A DNA stretch of 64,000 nt. It comes from Phytomonospora endophytica. GTDB lineage: Bacteria; Actinomycetota; Actinomycetes; Mycobacteriales; Micromonosporaceae. A program made the position numbers and the translations under genes. The notes under the pieces were generated by a model. The model saw nothing but the letters and a program-made list of their open reading frames with translations, had not been told where the DNA came from and searched no databases. The stretch spans positions 322,646-386,645 of the forward strand of contig NZ_JACHGT010000008.1 of the NCBI RefSeq assembly GCF_014202425.1. The letters are read 5' to 3'. Positions 16,650 to 24,753 of the stretch are shown here, piece after piece. How positions within the stretch are numbered: the stretch's first letter is position 1; every line of letters begins with the position of its first letter.

Positions 16650-18014
16650 ATGAGCACCGACCGTTTCACCAGGGCCTGCGCCCGCGTCGTCACCGGCGTT
16701 CTCGCCGCCGACAGCGCCTTCCACGTCTACTGGGCGACCGGTGCGACGTGGCCGGCCGCCGACGACCGGGCGCTTTCCCTCGCCGTCATGGGCTTCGAGG
16801 TCCCGTTCACCACCCGGATACTCGTACCGCTCGCGGTGGTCCTGGCACTTGCCGCAACATCCGTCCATATCAGACACACGCGCGGCCGCGCGGGCTTCGT
16901 CGGCGGGCTCACGCACCTGGTGACCCTCGGCGTCGCGGCGGCCGCCGCCGCGCAGATTCCGCTGCGGGCCGCCTGGGCACTGGGTTTCGGCGCCGACACC
17001 GGCACCGTCTTCTACTGGCTCAACCTCTTCGTCTACCTGCCGTTGTGCGCGGCCCTGTCCTACGACGCCTACCGTGTCGCCACCGACGGGATGACGGGCA
17101 AGGCCCTGGCCCGCACGGTGATCGCGGTCCCGGCGGTCCTCACGCTGCTGCTGGCCGTGACGGCCCATGGGTACCGGCCGTCCTTCGGCCCGCCCGCGCC
17201 GAGCGGCCTCGACTCCCATTACGCCGAAACGGATCTGGCGCGCTTCCACTACCTGCGGGAAGGGTCCGGACCGCCGGTCGTGCTGCTTCCCGGCGGCACC
17301 GCCTGGGCCTTCGCGTGGCAGCCGCAGCTCGAAGCCCTGTCGGCGGACCACACCGTCTACGTCGTCGACCTCCCCGGCCAGGGCTACACCGAACTGCGCG
17401 ACGCGGACTTCGCCTACGACCTGCCCGCGATGGACACCGCCATCGGGGCCTTCCTCGACGCCGTCGGACTCCGGACCACCGCGCTGGCAGGCCATTCGTG
17501 GAGCGGCGGCTGGGCCCTGTCGTACGCCCAGAACAATCCCGAACGGGTTTCGCGGCTGGTGCTGCTGTCCTCCTCGGGACTTGACGAGCGTGACAGCTTC
17601 TCCTGGGAGATGCTCAAGTACCCCCTCGTCGGTGAGCTGACCGTGAACCTCGGCTACACCCGCGAAGCGCTCGTCGCCTCCGTCCCGGATCTGTTCGAGC
17701 ACAAGGAGAGGGCCACCCCGGCGGTCGCCGAGGCGATGTGGGCACCCCTGGTCGTCGAGGAGAACCGGCGCTCGGTCTACCTCCTCGAACGCGGACTCGA
17801 CTGGGGGCGCACCGAGCCCCGGCTTCCGGCGACCGCCCAGCCGGCCCTGATCCTGTGGGGCGACGCCGATTCCGTCCTCCCCGTCGAACAGGCCGCGCGC
17901 TTCGCCGCGCTGATGCCGAACGACGAGACGCACGTCCTCCCCGGTTGCGGGCACGCGATCACGCTGGACTGCCCCGGCGAGGTCACCGGTCTCATGCGAA
18001 CCTTCCTGGCATGA
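16650..18014 (+). CDS. Membrane-anchored alpha/beta hydrolase (DUF3995-hydrolase fusion)
   Basis: 454 residues. The first about 165 form four to five membrane helices of DUF3995 type (FHVYWATGATWP is the signature Tyr-Trp-Gly-Trp-Pro block). A soluble alpha/beta hydrolase starts at about residue 200: VVLLPGGTAWAF (oxyanion loop), LAGHSWSGG (nucleophile Ser), LILWGDADSVLP (Asp), GCGHAI (His). The ATG lies behind a strong hairpin that covers its ribosome binding site. Its TGA overlaps the ATG of an ECF sigma factor, so hydrolase and sigma factor are made together. This might place the hydrolase as a membrane sensor or as the enzyme output of the sigma factor. Confidence 0.8.
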   Translation: MSTDRFTRACARVVTGVLAADSAFHVYWATGATWPAADDRALSLAVMGFEVPFTTRILVPLAVVLALAATSVHIRHTRGRAGFVGGLTHLVTLGVAAAAAAQIPLRAAWALGFGADTGTVFYWLNLFVYLPLCAALSYDAYRVATDGMTGKALARTVIAVPAVLTLLLAVTAHGYRPSFGPPAPSGLDSHYAETDLARFHYLREGSGPPVVLLPGGTAWAFAWQPQLEALSADHTVYVVDLPGQGYTELRDADFAYDLPAMDTAIGAFLDAVGLRTTALAGHSWSGGWALSYAQNNPERVSRLVLLSSSGLDERDSFSWEMLKYPLVGELTVNLGYTREALVASVPDLFEHKERATPAVAEAMWAPLVVEENRRSVYLLERGLDWGRTEPRLPATAQPALILWGDADSVLPVEQAARFAALMPNDETHVLPGCGHAITLDCPGEVTGLMRTFLA

Positions 18015-18505
18015 CCGACGCCGACGTGCCACTCGTGCGGCGCGCCCAGGGCGGGGACACCCTCGCCATGGGCGCGCTGCTCGACGCGCTGGGCCCCTAC
18101 GTCGGCCGGATCTGCGGCGCCATCGCGCTCTCCGGCGGTCCCGACGCCGCGCAGGAGACGCTGATCGTGGTGTTCCGCAAACTGCGGACGCTGTCGGAAC
18201 CCGCCGCCCTCCACGGCTGGGTCCGGGCCATCGCCGTGCGCGAAGCCGTGCGCGTCGCCCGCCGCGACCAGCGCGCGAATCCCCTGCTCACCGAACTACC
18301 CGCCCGCGACGACCCCGAACTCGCCACCGACATCCGCGACGTCCTCGCCCGGCTGTCGCCCGAACACCGCGCCATCCTCGTCCTCCGCGACGTCGAGGGC
18401 CTCGACGAGCAGGCCGCCGCGGCGCTGCTCGCCGTACCGAAAGGCACCGTCAAGTCGCGGCTGCACCGAGCCCGCGACAGCTTCCGGAAGGCGTGGACGT
18501 CATGA
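18011..18505 (+). CDS. ECF RNA polymerase sigma factor
   Basis: 164 residues. Region 2 is visible as DALGPYVGRICGAIALSGGPDAAQE and following, with the usual LHGWVRAIAVREAVR helix, and region 4 as LSPEHRAILVLRDVEGLDEQ then VPKGTVKSRLHRAR, the -35-binding helix-turn-helix. Start ATG overlaps the stop of the membrane hydrolase by 4 bp and its own stop overlaps the next ATG by 4 bp. No anti-sigma factor with a zinc motif or single membrane helix is next to it. A longer frame from 17738 is not supported. Confidence 0.85.
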   Translation: MTDADVPLVRRAQGGDTLAMGALLDALGPYVGRICGAIALSGGPDAAQETLIVVFRKLRTLSEPAALHGWVRAIAVREAVRVARRDQRANPLLTELPARDDPELATDIRDVLARLSPEHRAILVLRDVEGLDEQAAAALLAVPKGTVKSRLHRARDSFRKAWTS

Positions 18506-18954
18506 ACTGGCCCGATGCGGAACTCGACAACGTCCGCCGACTGCGCGTGCTGGCCTCCGGCGTCTCCGGCGCGGTGGTGTCGGAACGGGTGCTCCCGGCC
18601 GCCTTCGACGCGGTCTGGTCACGGGTGTCGGACTTCGAGGGCGCCTTCGGCGACTTCGAACCCGACATGCGCGGCGTGCGCTTGTCGAAAGTGGATGGTG
18701 AGCGACTGGAACTGCTGGCGCGCAGCCGTTTCGGCTTCCGCGCGAGGCTGCACGCCGTGCACCGCCCCGGCTGGTTCTGGGCGCAGAGCAGGTTCCTGCT
18801 GGTTGCGGTCGCGGCCGCGCCGGAACCCGGTGGGGGGACGCGCGTGGCGGTGACCGGAGGCGTTCGCGTGCCCGGCCGCGCGGCGCTCGTCCCGGTCGGG
18901 GTTCAGCGCGCCGGGCGGAGGTCGTTGGACCGGCTCGCGGGGATGGTCGGGTGA
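18502..18954 (+). CDS. SRPBCC-like (polyketide cyclase/START fold) small protein
   Basis: 150 residues, probably of the SRPBCC hydrophobic-ligand-binding superfamily: the N-terminal strand and helix pattern (AVVSERVLPAAFDAVWSRVSDF) is typical for this fold and the C-terminal long helix is short here. It begins inside the stop of the ECF sigma factor (ATGA), so it is the third member of a coupled operon. It may bind a lipid-like ligand or modulate the sigma factor; this is inference. The final 52 bases overlap the end of an antisense secreted-peptide gene. Confidence 0.6.
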   Translation: MNWPDAELDNVRRLRVLASGVSGAVVSERVLPAAFDAVWSRVSDFEGAFGDFEPDMRGVRLSKVDGERLELLARSRFGFRARLHAVHRPGWFWAQSRFLLVAVAAAPEPGGGTRVAVTGGVRVPGRAALVPVGVQRAGRRSLDRLAGMVG

Positions 18955-19202
18955 ACCGGCGGGACGATGCGGCCGGGAAGCGGTCGCCTCGCCCGCACGC
19001 GCCGCTCGCCGGGGAGCAACTTGCCGCCCGCGACAGCGAGGATGGTCTCTATACGTCCCAGGGCATCGAGCGCCATGCCGCCCTCGCGGTCGGCGGAGAC
19101 GTCGGCGGCATGCCCCGTCGGCGGGTTCGCGAGCGCGGCGACGCCGCCGCTGAGCAGTACGACGACGATGGCGGCCGCAGCCGCCCTGCGACGGGTGTTC
19201 AT
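18903..19202 (-). CDS. Possible small secreted protein
   Basis: 99 residues. Good Sec signal peptide (MNTRRR then AAAAAIVVVLLSGGVAALA, cleavage near GHAAD) and a short Arg/Pro-rich mature part with no domain. The ATG is preceded by GGGGAG at 5 nt. The last 52 bases overlap the 3' end of the SRPBCC gene on the other strand. The Arg-rich tail looks like antisense translation and lowers my confidence. The 277 bases between this start and the GTG at 19480 hold no further gene that I can support. Confidence 0.4.
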   Translation of the reverse strand: MNTRRRAAAAAIVVVLLSGGVAALANPPTGHAADVSADREGGMALDALGRIETILAVAGGKLLPGERRVRARRPLPGRIVPPVHPTIPASRSNDLRPAR

Positions 19203-19479
19203 CGGGCTCCCCTGGGCTGTGGGATGGGGCGGCTGGGCGGAAGCGCGCGGCCGGTCCCCGAGCCGGCGCGCGCCTCCGCGTACCCCGCGTCGGGCACCGC
19301 GCCGAATGTCGGCATCTCCACTGTGGTGCCCGATCCCGCTCCAGCATGCGGCCGCGACCGGTCGGCGTCCAGGGGGAGGGGTCCCCTGCGGGAAGGTGCG
19401 TGATCCCGTGGTGGCGCTGGGTTGCGCAGGTTCGATACCGTGGCGCCATCGCGTGACAGGTGCCGAACGGGGGGAAGCC

Positions 19480-19872
19480 GTGGCCGACGAGTTTCATGTG
19501 GACGATCTGATGGGGCTGTGGCGCACGGGTGCGGTGCTGATGCCGGAGGTCGGCAGACAGTTCGCATTGGCGGCGATCTCCTTGAACGATGCGGGCGAAG
19601 GCGCGTCACTGTTCCAGACGTCGCAGGGGCCGAGTCCGTTGTCGGGTCCGTGGAATCTGTTGCGCGAGACGGTGCAGGGACGCGTTCTCGGAGCGACCGC
19701 CGAGCGATGCGTGCGGGCGGGGAGCGCGCTGACGAAGATCGCCGACGCCTATGCGACGACGGATTACTACAGCCGGGCTGATCTGGAGCAGTACGTCGAC
19801 GACAAGGCCGAGATTCGGGCGGGTGGGAACGGGACGTTTCAGGTGCCGGAGGTTCCGGTGATCCCGACGTGA
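19480..19872 (+). CDS. EspC-like type VII secretion-associated small protein
   Basis: 130 residues, all-helical, no signal peptide. The layout (two amphipathic helices, a W in the loop, then AGSALTKIADAYATTD) matches the EspC/ETX-like family of small proteins that accompany WXG100 substrates of type VII secretion systems. The GTG start has GGGGGGAAG right upstream; longer frames to 18967 are not supported. Its stop overlaps the GTG of the next gene (GTGA), so they are translationally coupled. Likely partner or substrate of ESX-type secretion. Confidence 0.6.
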   Translation: MADEFHVDDLMGLWRTGAVLMPEVGRQFALAAISLNDAGEGASLFQTSQGPSPLSGPWNLLRETVQGRVLGATAERCVRAGSALTKIADAYATTDYYSRADLEQYVDDKAEIRAGGNGTFQVPEVPVIPT

Positions 19873-20849
19873 GAGAGACCGATACGACCACCTCGTCGAC
19901 CGTCGTCGACGCGGGCTACGACCTCACCAGAGGCACCGCGGCCGCACGGGCGATCGAACTCATCGACGACTGCGCGTTCACCGACGCCATCGCCGACCTC
20001 ATTGACGCCCTCGGCCGCGCCCGATGGTGCGAGCGGGCCCCGCATCGCGATCCCGAGGACCTCGACAACCTGAGCAGCATCAACCCCGCCGACTTCGCCG
20101 CCGAGTGGCCGTGGGTCGAAGAGCGGTTCCGCTACTTCCGCGAACGGCCGATCGCCGAGGTCGAAGCGGCGGCCGACGACATCGAGGCCGCCCTCAACGC
20201 ACTGCGCGCGAACAGCATGAGCTCGTTGCTCAGTGTCCAGTCGGAGATCACCGGTTGGTCGGGGAAGGCGAAGGACGCCTTCAGCATCGACTTCGTCGGT
20301 CCCCTGGCCGGTACCGCCATCGCCGAGCAGCAGCGGCTGCTCGCCGAACTACAAGCGGGCATGTGGGCCTACGACGTCGTACTGCGACAGGCTCGATTGA
20401 ACGCCTACCATCTCGCCGTCGAGACCACGAAGGTCCTGGATTCACTGGCCGAGACCTCGCCGAACGACGCGAAGATCGCACTCGGGATCCTCGCGGTCGT
20501 CGTAGGGGTCGTCACCGCCTTCGAGTCCGGCGGTTCCGCGCTGGCACTCGGCCTCATCAGCACCGGGATCTCGGCCGCCTCGACCGGCGTCGACGCCGCC
20601 ACCACGGTCACAGGGGACACGACCGGCGAGGTGATGGCGTCCCTCCTGTCCGCGCTGGACATCCTGACCGATGAGATGAACGCCGCCGAGCAGGCCATCG
20701 CCACCGCGATGACGGCGACCCAGGAGGCAGTGGAAGCCGACCTGCGAAAGTCGGAGTCCACACTCCTGCCGTGCGAACCGGACGACAGCGTCGTGGACCT
20801 CACCTCGGGCGGGATCCCGCCCAAGGACCACTTCCGCCCGAAGACCTGA
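19869..20849 (+). CDS. WXG-like type VII secretion substrate with hydrophobic C-terminal hairpin
   Basis: 326 residues. N-terminal 75 residues are a separate acidic domain; residues about 80-200 form a long helical hairpin with ITGWSGKAKDAF, the WXG turn of the WXG100/LXG superfamily. Then come a Gly/Ala-rich hydrophobic stretch (ALGILAVVVGVVTAF and ALALGLISTGISAAST), another amphipathic helix and a polar tail. This is the general plan of larger type VII substrates. Starts with GTG inside the preceding stop codon. No toxin motif is recognised at the C-terminus, so effector versus structural role is open. Confidence 0.6.
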   Translation: MRETDTTTSSTVVDAGYDLTRGTAAARAIELIDDCAFTDAIADLIDALGRARWCERAPHRDPEDLDNLSSINPADFAAEWPWVEERFRYFRERPIAEVEAAADDIEAALNALRANSMSSLLSVQSEITGWSGKAKDAFSIDFVGPLAGTAIAEQQRLLAELQAGMWAYDVVLRQARLNAYHLAVETTKVLDSLAETSPNDAKIALGILAVVVGVVTAFESGGSALALGLISTGISAASTGVDAATTVTGDTTGEVMASLLSALDILTDEMNAAEQAIATAMTATQEAVEADLRKSESTLLPCEPDDSVVDLTSGGIPPKDHFRPKT

Positions 20850-20859
20850 GGAGACGACG

Positions 20860-21585
20860 ATGACCCGGTACGGCACCGCCGCCTTGGCCGCCGTGATCAT
20901 CGGTGTCGGCCTGCTGGCCGGATGCACCTCGGCATCCCAACCCGACGATCCACCCTCCCCTACGGTCTCGAACTCGGCGCCGGTCACGGACACCGCCGGC
21001 GACGGCGGCCGAGCCGAGATCGTGGAGTCGGCGGTCACCGCGTTGAAGGACGCCTACATCTGGGCCGTGGGCGTCAAGAACACCAGCGCATCGGACCTTC
21101 TCGTGGTGGTCCGCCTCAGCGGCGGCGAGGAGACGAACGTGAACGGGGTCCTCCACACGATCCTGCCCGGGCAGACCATGTACACCGGCGCGCGCGTCAA
21201 GGCGGACGCCGCTCCCGCGACGATCAGCCCTTCCGTAACCGAGACCCGATGGGTCCCTATGGAGACGCTGGCCCGGAACGACATGGACGCGGGAGTCGAA
21301 CTCATCGAAGGAGGACTGGAGCACGGCAGTGACAGCTACATCGCGCGCGTTTCGTTCTCCACGCGCGGGGTCGGCGTTCCCGCGCAGACGGTGGAACTCC
21401 TGATCCTGTTCAGGGACGCGGAAGGGGTGCTGCTCGGCGGGATGGCGACCGGGTCGACCGGCGTCGCGGCGGCCGGGGCGTCCGCCATCAGGTCCACATT
21501 CGACTTCGCGGAATGGCCCGCTGGGGCCGACGAGGCCGCGAGCACGGTGACCATCAGCGTCTCGTGCTGTGCGGTCATCGAGTAG
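20860..21585 (+). CDS. Lipoprotein of the type VII-like cassette
   Basis: 241 residues with a type II signal peptide ending in LLAGC-TSAS; Cys22 would be lipidated and hold the protein on the outer face of the membrane. A Ser/Pro/Thr-rich linker is followed by an all-beta domain (VKNTSASDLLVVVRLSGG, FDFAEWP) reminiscent of DUF4352/immunoglobulin-like extracellular domains. GAGGAGACG lies before the ATG, 10 bases after the stop of the WXG-like gene. Co-transcription suggests that it receives or anchors the secreted partner. Confidence 0.7.
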   Translation: MTRYGTAALAAVIIGVGLLAGCTSASQPDDPPSPTVSNSAPVTDTAGDGGRAEIVESAVTALKDAYIWAVGVKNTSASDLLVVVRLSGGEETNVNGVLHTILPGQTMYTGARVKADAAPATISPSVTETRWVPMETLARNDMDAGVELIEGGLEHGSDSYIARVSFSTRGVGVPAQTVELLILFRDAEGVLLGGMATGSTGVAAAGASAIRSTFDFAEWPAGADEAASTVTISVSCCAVIE

Positions 21586-21597
21586 GGAGGCCATCGC

Positions 21598-22188
21598 ATG
21601 TCCGTCCTCGCCACCCGCCTCAGCTCCGTCGCCATCACCGCCACCTCCCCCGACGCGAACATCCGGGCGCGGCTCCGTGGGCGCCGCCTCTCCTCCCTCG
21701 AACTCCGTCCCGGCGCCTACGACCGCTACACCGAAGCCGACCTCGCCCACCAGCTCGCGCGGACGGCGACGCTCCTCTTCGTCGCGCGCGACAAAGCGGC
21801 CGCGCGGCTCATCGAGGCCGAGGGCCTGTCCCGTCGCCGGGATCCCGTCGATGCCCGCGGTGAAGCCGAACGGCGCTACCTCCAGCGCGTCCTCACGCTC
21901 CCCGTCGTCGGCACCGGTCCCGATGAGCGGGTTCGTTTCCGGGCGGAGGGCATGGCGCGGTGGTCATGTCGGATCGAGCGGGGGACGCTTCGCCGACTCG
22001 GTGAGGCCGAGTTCGTCGCCGAAACGGCGGGTGCTGCCGCCGACCTGCTCCGTCGTGCCCGCCACGAGACGATGCTCCTGCGCGACGAGTGCTTCGGGCT
22101 GGCGGTGCCCGCGTACACCCGTGAGCGGGAGCGGCGCGCCGAGGCTGCGCGGCGGGGTGAACCGGGGCCGTACGACGGGGACTGGTGA
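21598..22188 (+). CDS. YbaB/EbfC-like protein of the type VII-like cassette
   Basis: 196 residues. The N-terminal about 70 residues (VAITATSPDANIRARLRG, LSSLELRPGAYDRY, ADLAHQLARTATLL) have the YbaB/EbfC strand-strand-helix pattern that often accompanies WXG100/EspC genes in actinomycetes. The remainder is Arg-rich and unassigned (ERRYLQRVLTLPVVG... ARWSCRIERG). GTAGGGAGG precedes the ATG; the gene is 12 bases behind the lipoprotein gene and ends 3 bases before the convergent hutF stop. Role in the cassette is unknown. Confidence 0.55.
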   Translation: MSVLATRLSSVAITATSPDANIRARLRGRRLSSLELRPGAYDRYTEADLAHQLARTATLLFVARDKAAARLIEAEGLSRRRDPVDARGEAERRYLQRVLTLPVVGTGPDERVRFRAEGMARWSCRIERGTLRRLGEAEFVAETAGAAADLLRRARHETMLLRDECFGLAVPAYTRERERRAEAARRGEPGPYDGDW

Positions 22189-22191
22189 CGG

Positions 22192-23520
22192 TCAGCCCTT
22201 CCCGCGTGCCGCCGCGATCGACTCCTTCAGCTCTCGCGGCACGTCAAGGGACACGTGCCTTCCGTCCTTGACGATCAGCCGACCACCTGCGACGACCTCG
22301 GCGACATCAGCGCCGGTGGCGGCGAACACGACGGCGCCGACGGGGTCGGCTTCGGCGGCGCCGGCCATGCGCACGGTGTCGGTGCGGACGGCGACGAGGT
22401 CGGCGAGCGCGCCCGGGCGGATGCCGTGGGTACCGGTGAGTCCGGCGGCGTGGGCGCCGCCTTCGGTGGCGGCGGCGAGGAGGTCGGCGGCCTGGTGGCC
22501 GCCGCGTTTGTTCGTCGCGAGGCGCTCGTTGAGCTCGACGGCCCTGGCCTCTTCGAAGAGGTCGATGACGGCGTGGCTGTCGCTGCCCAGGGAGAGCCGG
22601 GCGCCGGCGGCGACCAGTCGCGCGGCCGGGCCGATGCCGTCGGCGAGGTCGCGTTCGGTGGTGGGGCAGAAGCAGGCGCCGGTGCGGGTCGAGCCGAGCA
22701 GCGATATGTCCCTTGTGGACAGGTGGGTGGCATGGACGGCGGTGGTGTTGTCGCCGAGGACGCCGGTGTCGGCGCACAGTTCGGTCGGCGACATGCCGTG
22801 CACGGCCTGGCAGGCCTTGTTCTCCTTGACCTGCTCGGACAGGTGCAGGTGGAGGGGCCTGCCGTTCGTCTTGGCCCAGTTGGCGACGACGCGCATGGCC
22901 TCGGGTGGGCAGCCGCGCACGGAGTGGATCGCGGCGCCGGGGTGTGGGGTGTCCACATCGGACACGCGTTCGGCCCAGCGGTCGGCGTCGCCGTCGGTGA
23001 AGCGGAGCTGGGGTCCCGAGAGCGCCTTACCGTCCACATCGGCCTGTAGGTAGCAGGTATCGAGCAGTACCAGGCGAATCCCGGCCTCGGCGGCGGCCTG
23101 GGTGAGCGCGTGGCCCATGGCGTTGGGGTCGGCGTAGGGCTTGCCGTCGCGGTCGTGGTGCAGGTAGTGGAACTCCGCGACGGTGGTGATCCCGGTCAGC
23201 GCCATCTCGGCGTAGGTGGCGCGGGCGAGGGCCAGATACGTGTCGGGGGTGAGGTTTCCGGCGACGGCGTACATCTGCTCGCGCCAGGTCCAGAAGTCCC
23301 CGAGTCCGGCGGCCGTGGCACCCCGGAGGGCGCGGTGGAAGGCGTGGGAGTGGGCGTTGACGAGACCGGGGACGACGAGCCCCGGCAGGCGGTGGGCGTC
23401 GCCGGGCGCGGCATCCCCCGCCACGTCGGTGATTCGCTCGCCGTCGGTGGTGATGAGGACGTTGTCGGCGAAGCCGTCGGCGGCCCCGAGCCAGGCGCGC
23501 TCGGCGAAGTAGGCGGTCAT
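22192..23520 (-). CDS. hutF: Formimidoylglutamate deiminase
   Basis: 442-residue amidohydrolase of histidine degradation; it converts N-formimidoyl-L-glutamate to N-formyl-L-glutamate and ammonia. Metal and catalytic motifs are in place: VNAHSHAFHR (His57, His59), LHLHLSEQ, AVHATHL and SLGSDSHA. Length and N-terminal AERAWLG are typical for HutF. It starts inside the stop codon of the M20 amidohydrolase (ATGA overlap, both on the minus strand), so the two enzymes are co-translated. No hutH, hutU or hutI is present in this window. Confidence 0.92.
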   Translation of the reverse strand: MTAYFAERAWLGAADGFADNVLITTDGERITDVAGDAAPGDAHRLPGLVVPGLVNAHSHAFHRALRGATAAGLGDFWTWREQMYAVAGNLTPDTYLALARATYAEMALTGITTVAEFHYLHHDRDGKPYADPNAMGHALTQAAAEAGIRLVLLDTCYLQADVDGKALSGPQLRFTDGDADRWAERVSDVDTPHPGAAIHSVRGCPPEAMRVVANWAKTNGRPLHLHLSEQVKENKACQAVHGMSPTELCADTGVLGDNTTAVHATHLSTRDISLLGSTRTGACFCPTTERDLADGIGPAARLVAAGARLSLGSDSHAVIDLFEEARAVELNERLATNKRGGHQAADLLAAATEGGAHAAGLTGTHGIRPGALADLVAVRTDTVRMAGAAEADPVGAVVFAATGADVAEVVAGGRLIVKDGRHVSLDVPRELKESIAAARGKG

Positions 23521-24716
23521 GCCGCGAGCTTCCGCAGGACCGTGGCGAGGGCCTCGGCGCCGACGAGGCAGTCGGTCATCTCGGCGAACTCGCCCGGGGC
23601 GTGGGAGACGCCGGTCGGGTTGCGGACGAACAGCATCGCGGTCGGCAGACTGGACGCGAGCACGCCCGCGTCGTGGCCCGCACCCGTCGCGAGAACCGGT
23701 ACGTCGCCGAGGAGTGCCCCCAGGTTGTCGCGGAGGGCGGCGTCGAAGGCGACCTCGGCGCTGTAGGACTCGCGGGTGACGGTCACCCTGGTGCCGTCGC
23801 GGTCGGCGCGTTCGTGGGTGGCCTTCTCCAGGTCGGCGAGGACCGCGCCGAGAGTGTCCTCTGTGGACGCTCGGGCGTCGATCCAGGCCCGGACCCGCGA
23901 GGGGATGGCGTTGGTCCCGTTGGGTTCACAGTGGACTTTGCCGACGGTGGCCAGCGCCCCGGCGACGCGGGCCTTCTTGCGGGCGGCGAGGACGGTGTTG
24001 GCGTAGGTGAGCATCGGGTCGACGCGGTCCTCGATGCGGGTGGTGCCGGCGTGGTTGGCCTCGCCCTCGAAGTCGAAGCGCCAGCGGCCGTGCGGCCAGA
24101 TCGCCGAGCCGACCGCGACGGGCGCGTCCAGGTCGATCTGCGCGCGGCCCTGCTCGATGTGCAGCTCGACGTAGACGCCGACACGGTCGAGAAGCCTTTG
24201 GTCACGGCCGATCGCGGCCGGGTCGAGGCCCGCACCGGCCATGGCGTCGGCGAGGGACACGCCGTGCTCGTCGGTGAGGGCGCGGGCCTTGGCCGGGTCG
24301 ATCGCGCCGGTCAGCAGTCGCGATCCGAGGCAGGCGATGCCGAAGCGGGCGCCCTCCTCCTCGACGAAGGCGGCCACGCCGATCGGTTTGGCGGGCGTGA
24401 AACCACTGGCGCGCAACAGATCCACCGCGGCGAAGGCGCTGACGACACCGAGCGGTCCGTCGAAGGCGCCGCCGTCGGGAACGGAGTCGAGGTGGGAGCC
24501 GGTGACGACGGCGTTCCCCTCGTCCGGGTCGCCCCACCAGGCCCACAGGTTGCCGTTGGCGTCGGCCTCGACGGTCAGCCCGCGCGACGTGGCCTGCGCG
24601 GTGAACCACGCGCGGCACTCCAGTTCGGCGGGCGTGTAGCTGTACCGGCGGTAGCCCCCGGTGGCGTCGAAGCGGCCGACGGGGGCGAGTTCACGCCACA
24701 TTTCCTCGAAGAGCAT
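23517..24716 (-). CDS. M20 family amidohydrolase (allantoate amidohydrolase-like)
   Basis: 399-residue zinc peptidase-like hydrolase of the allantoate/N-carbamoyl-amino-acid amidohydrolase group. Metal ligands: TGSHLDSVPDGG (His, Asp), EEEGARFG (Glu pair), ELHIEQG (His) and GVSHAPGEF (His). In actinobacteria this gene is commonly next to hutF. Coupling to hutF and the absence of a recognisable hutG here suggest that it hydrolyses N-formyl-L-glutamate to glutamate and formate; standard annotation as allantoate amidohydrolase may be misleading. TAACCT lies 6 nt before the ATG, a leaderless-type promoter. Confidence 0.88.
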   Translation of the reverse strand: MLFEEMWRELAPVGRFDATGGYRRYSYTPAELECRAWFTAQATSRGLTVEADANGNLWAWWGDPDEGNAVVTGSHLDSVPDGGAFDGPLGVVSAFAAVDLLRASGFTPAKPIGVAAFVEEEGARFGIACLGSRLLTGAIDPAKARALTDEHGVSLADAMAGAGLDPAAIGRDQRLLDRVGVYVELHIEQGRAQIDLDAPVAVGSAIWPHGRWRFDFEGEANHAGTTRIEDRVDPMLTYANTVLAARKKARVAGALATVGKVHCEPNGTNAIPSRVRAWIDARASTEDTLGAVLADLEKATHERADRDGTRVTVTRESYSAEVAFDAALRDNLGALLGDVPVLATGAGHDAGVLASSLPTAMLFVRNPTGVSHAPGEFAEMTDCLVGAEALATVLRKLAA

Positions 24717-24753
24717 GCGTCGAGGTTAGGCGACGGACCGCCCCCGGCCGGTG

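Noticed and set aside
19425-19445. GGTTCGATACC, looking like a tRNA T-loop
   Set aside because: No acceptor stem, D-arm or anticodon arm can be built around it.
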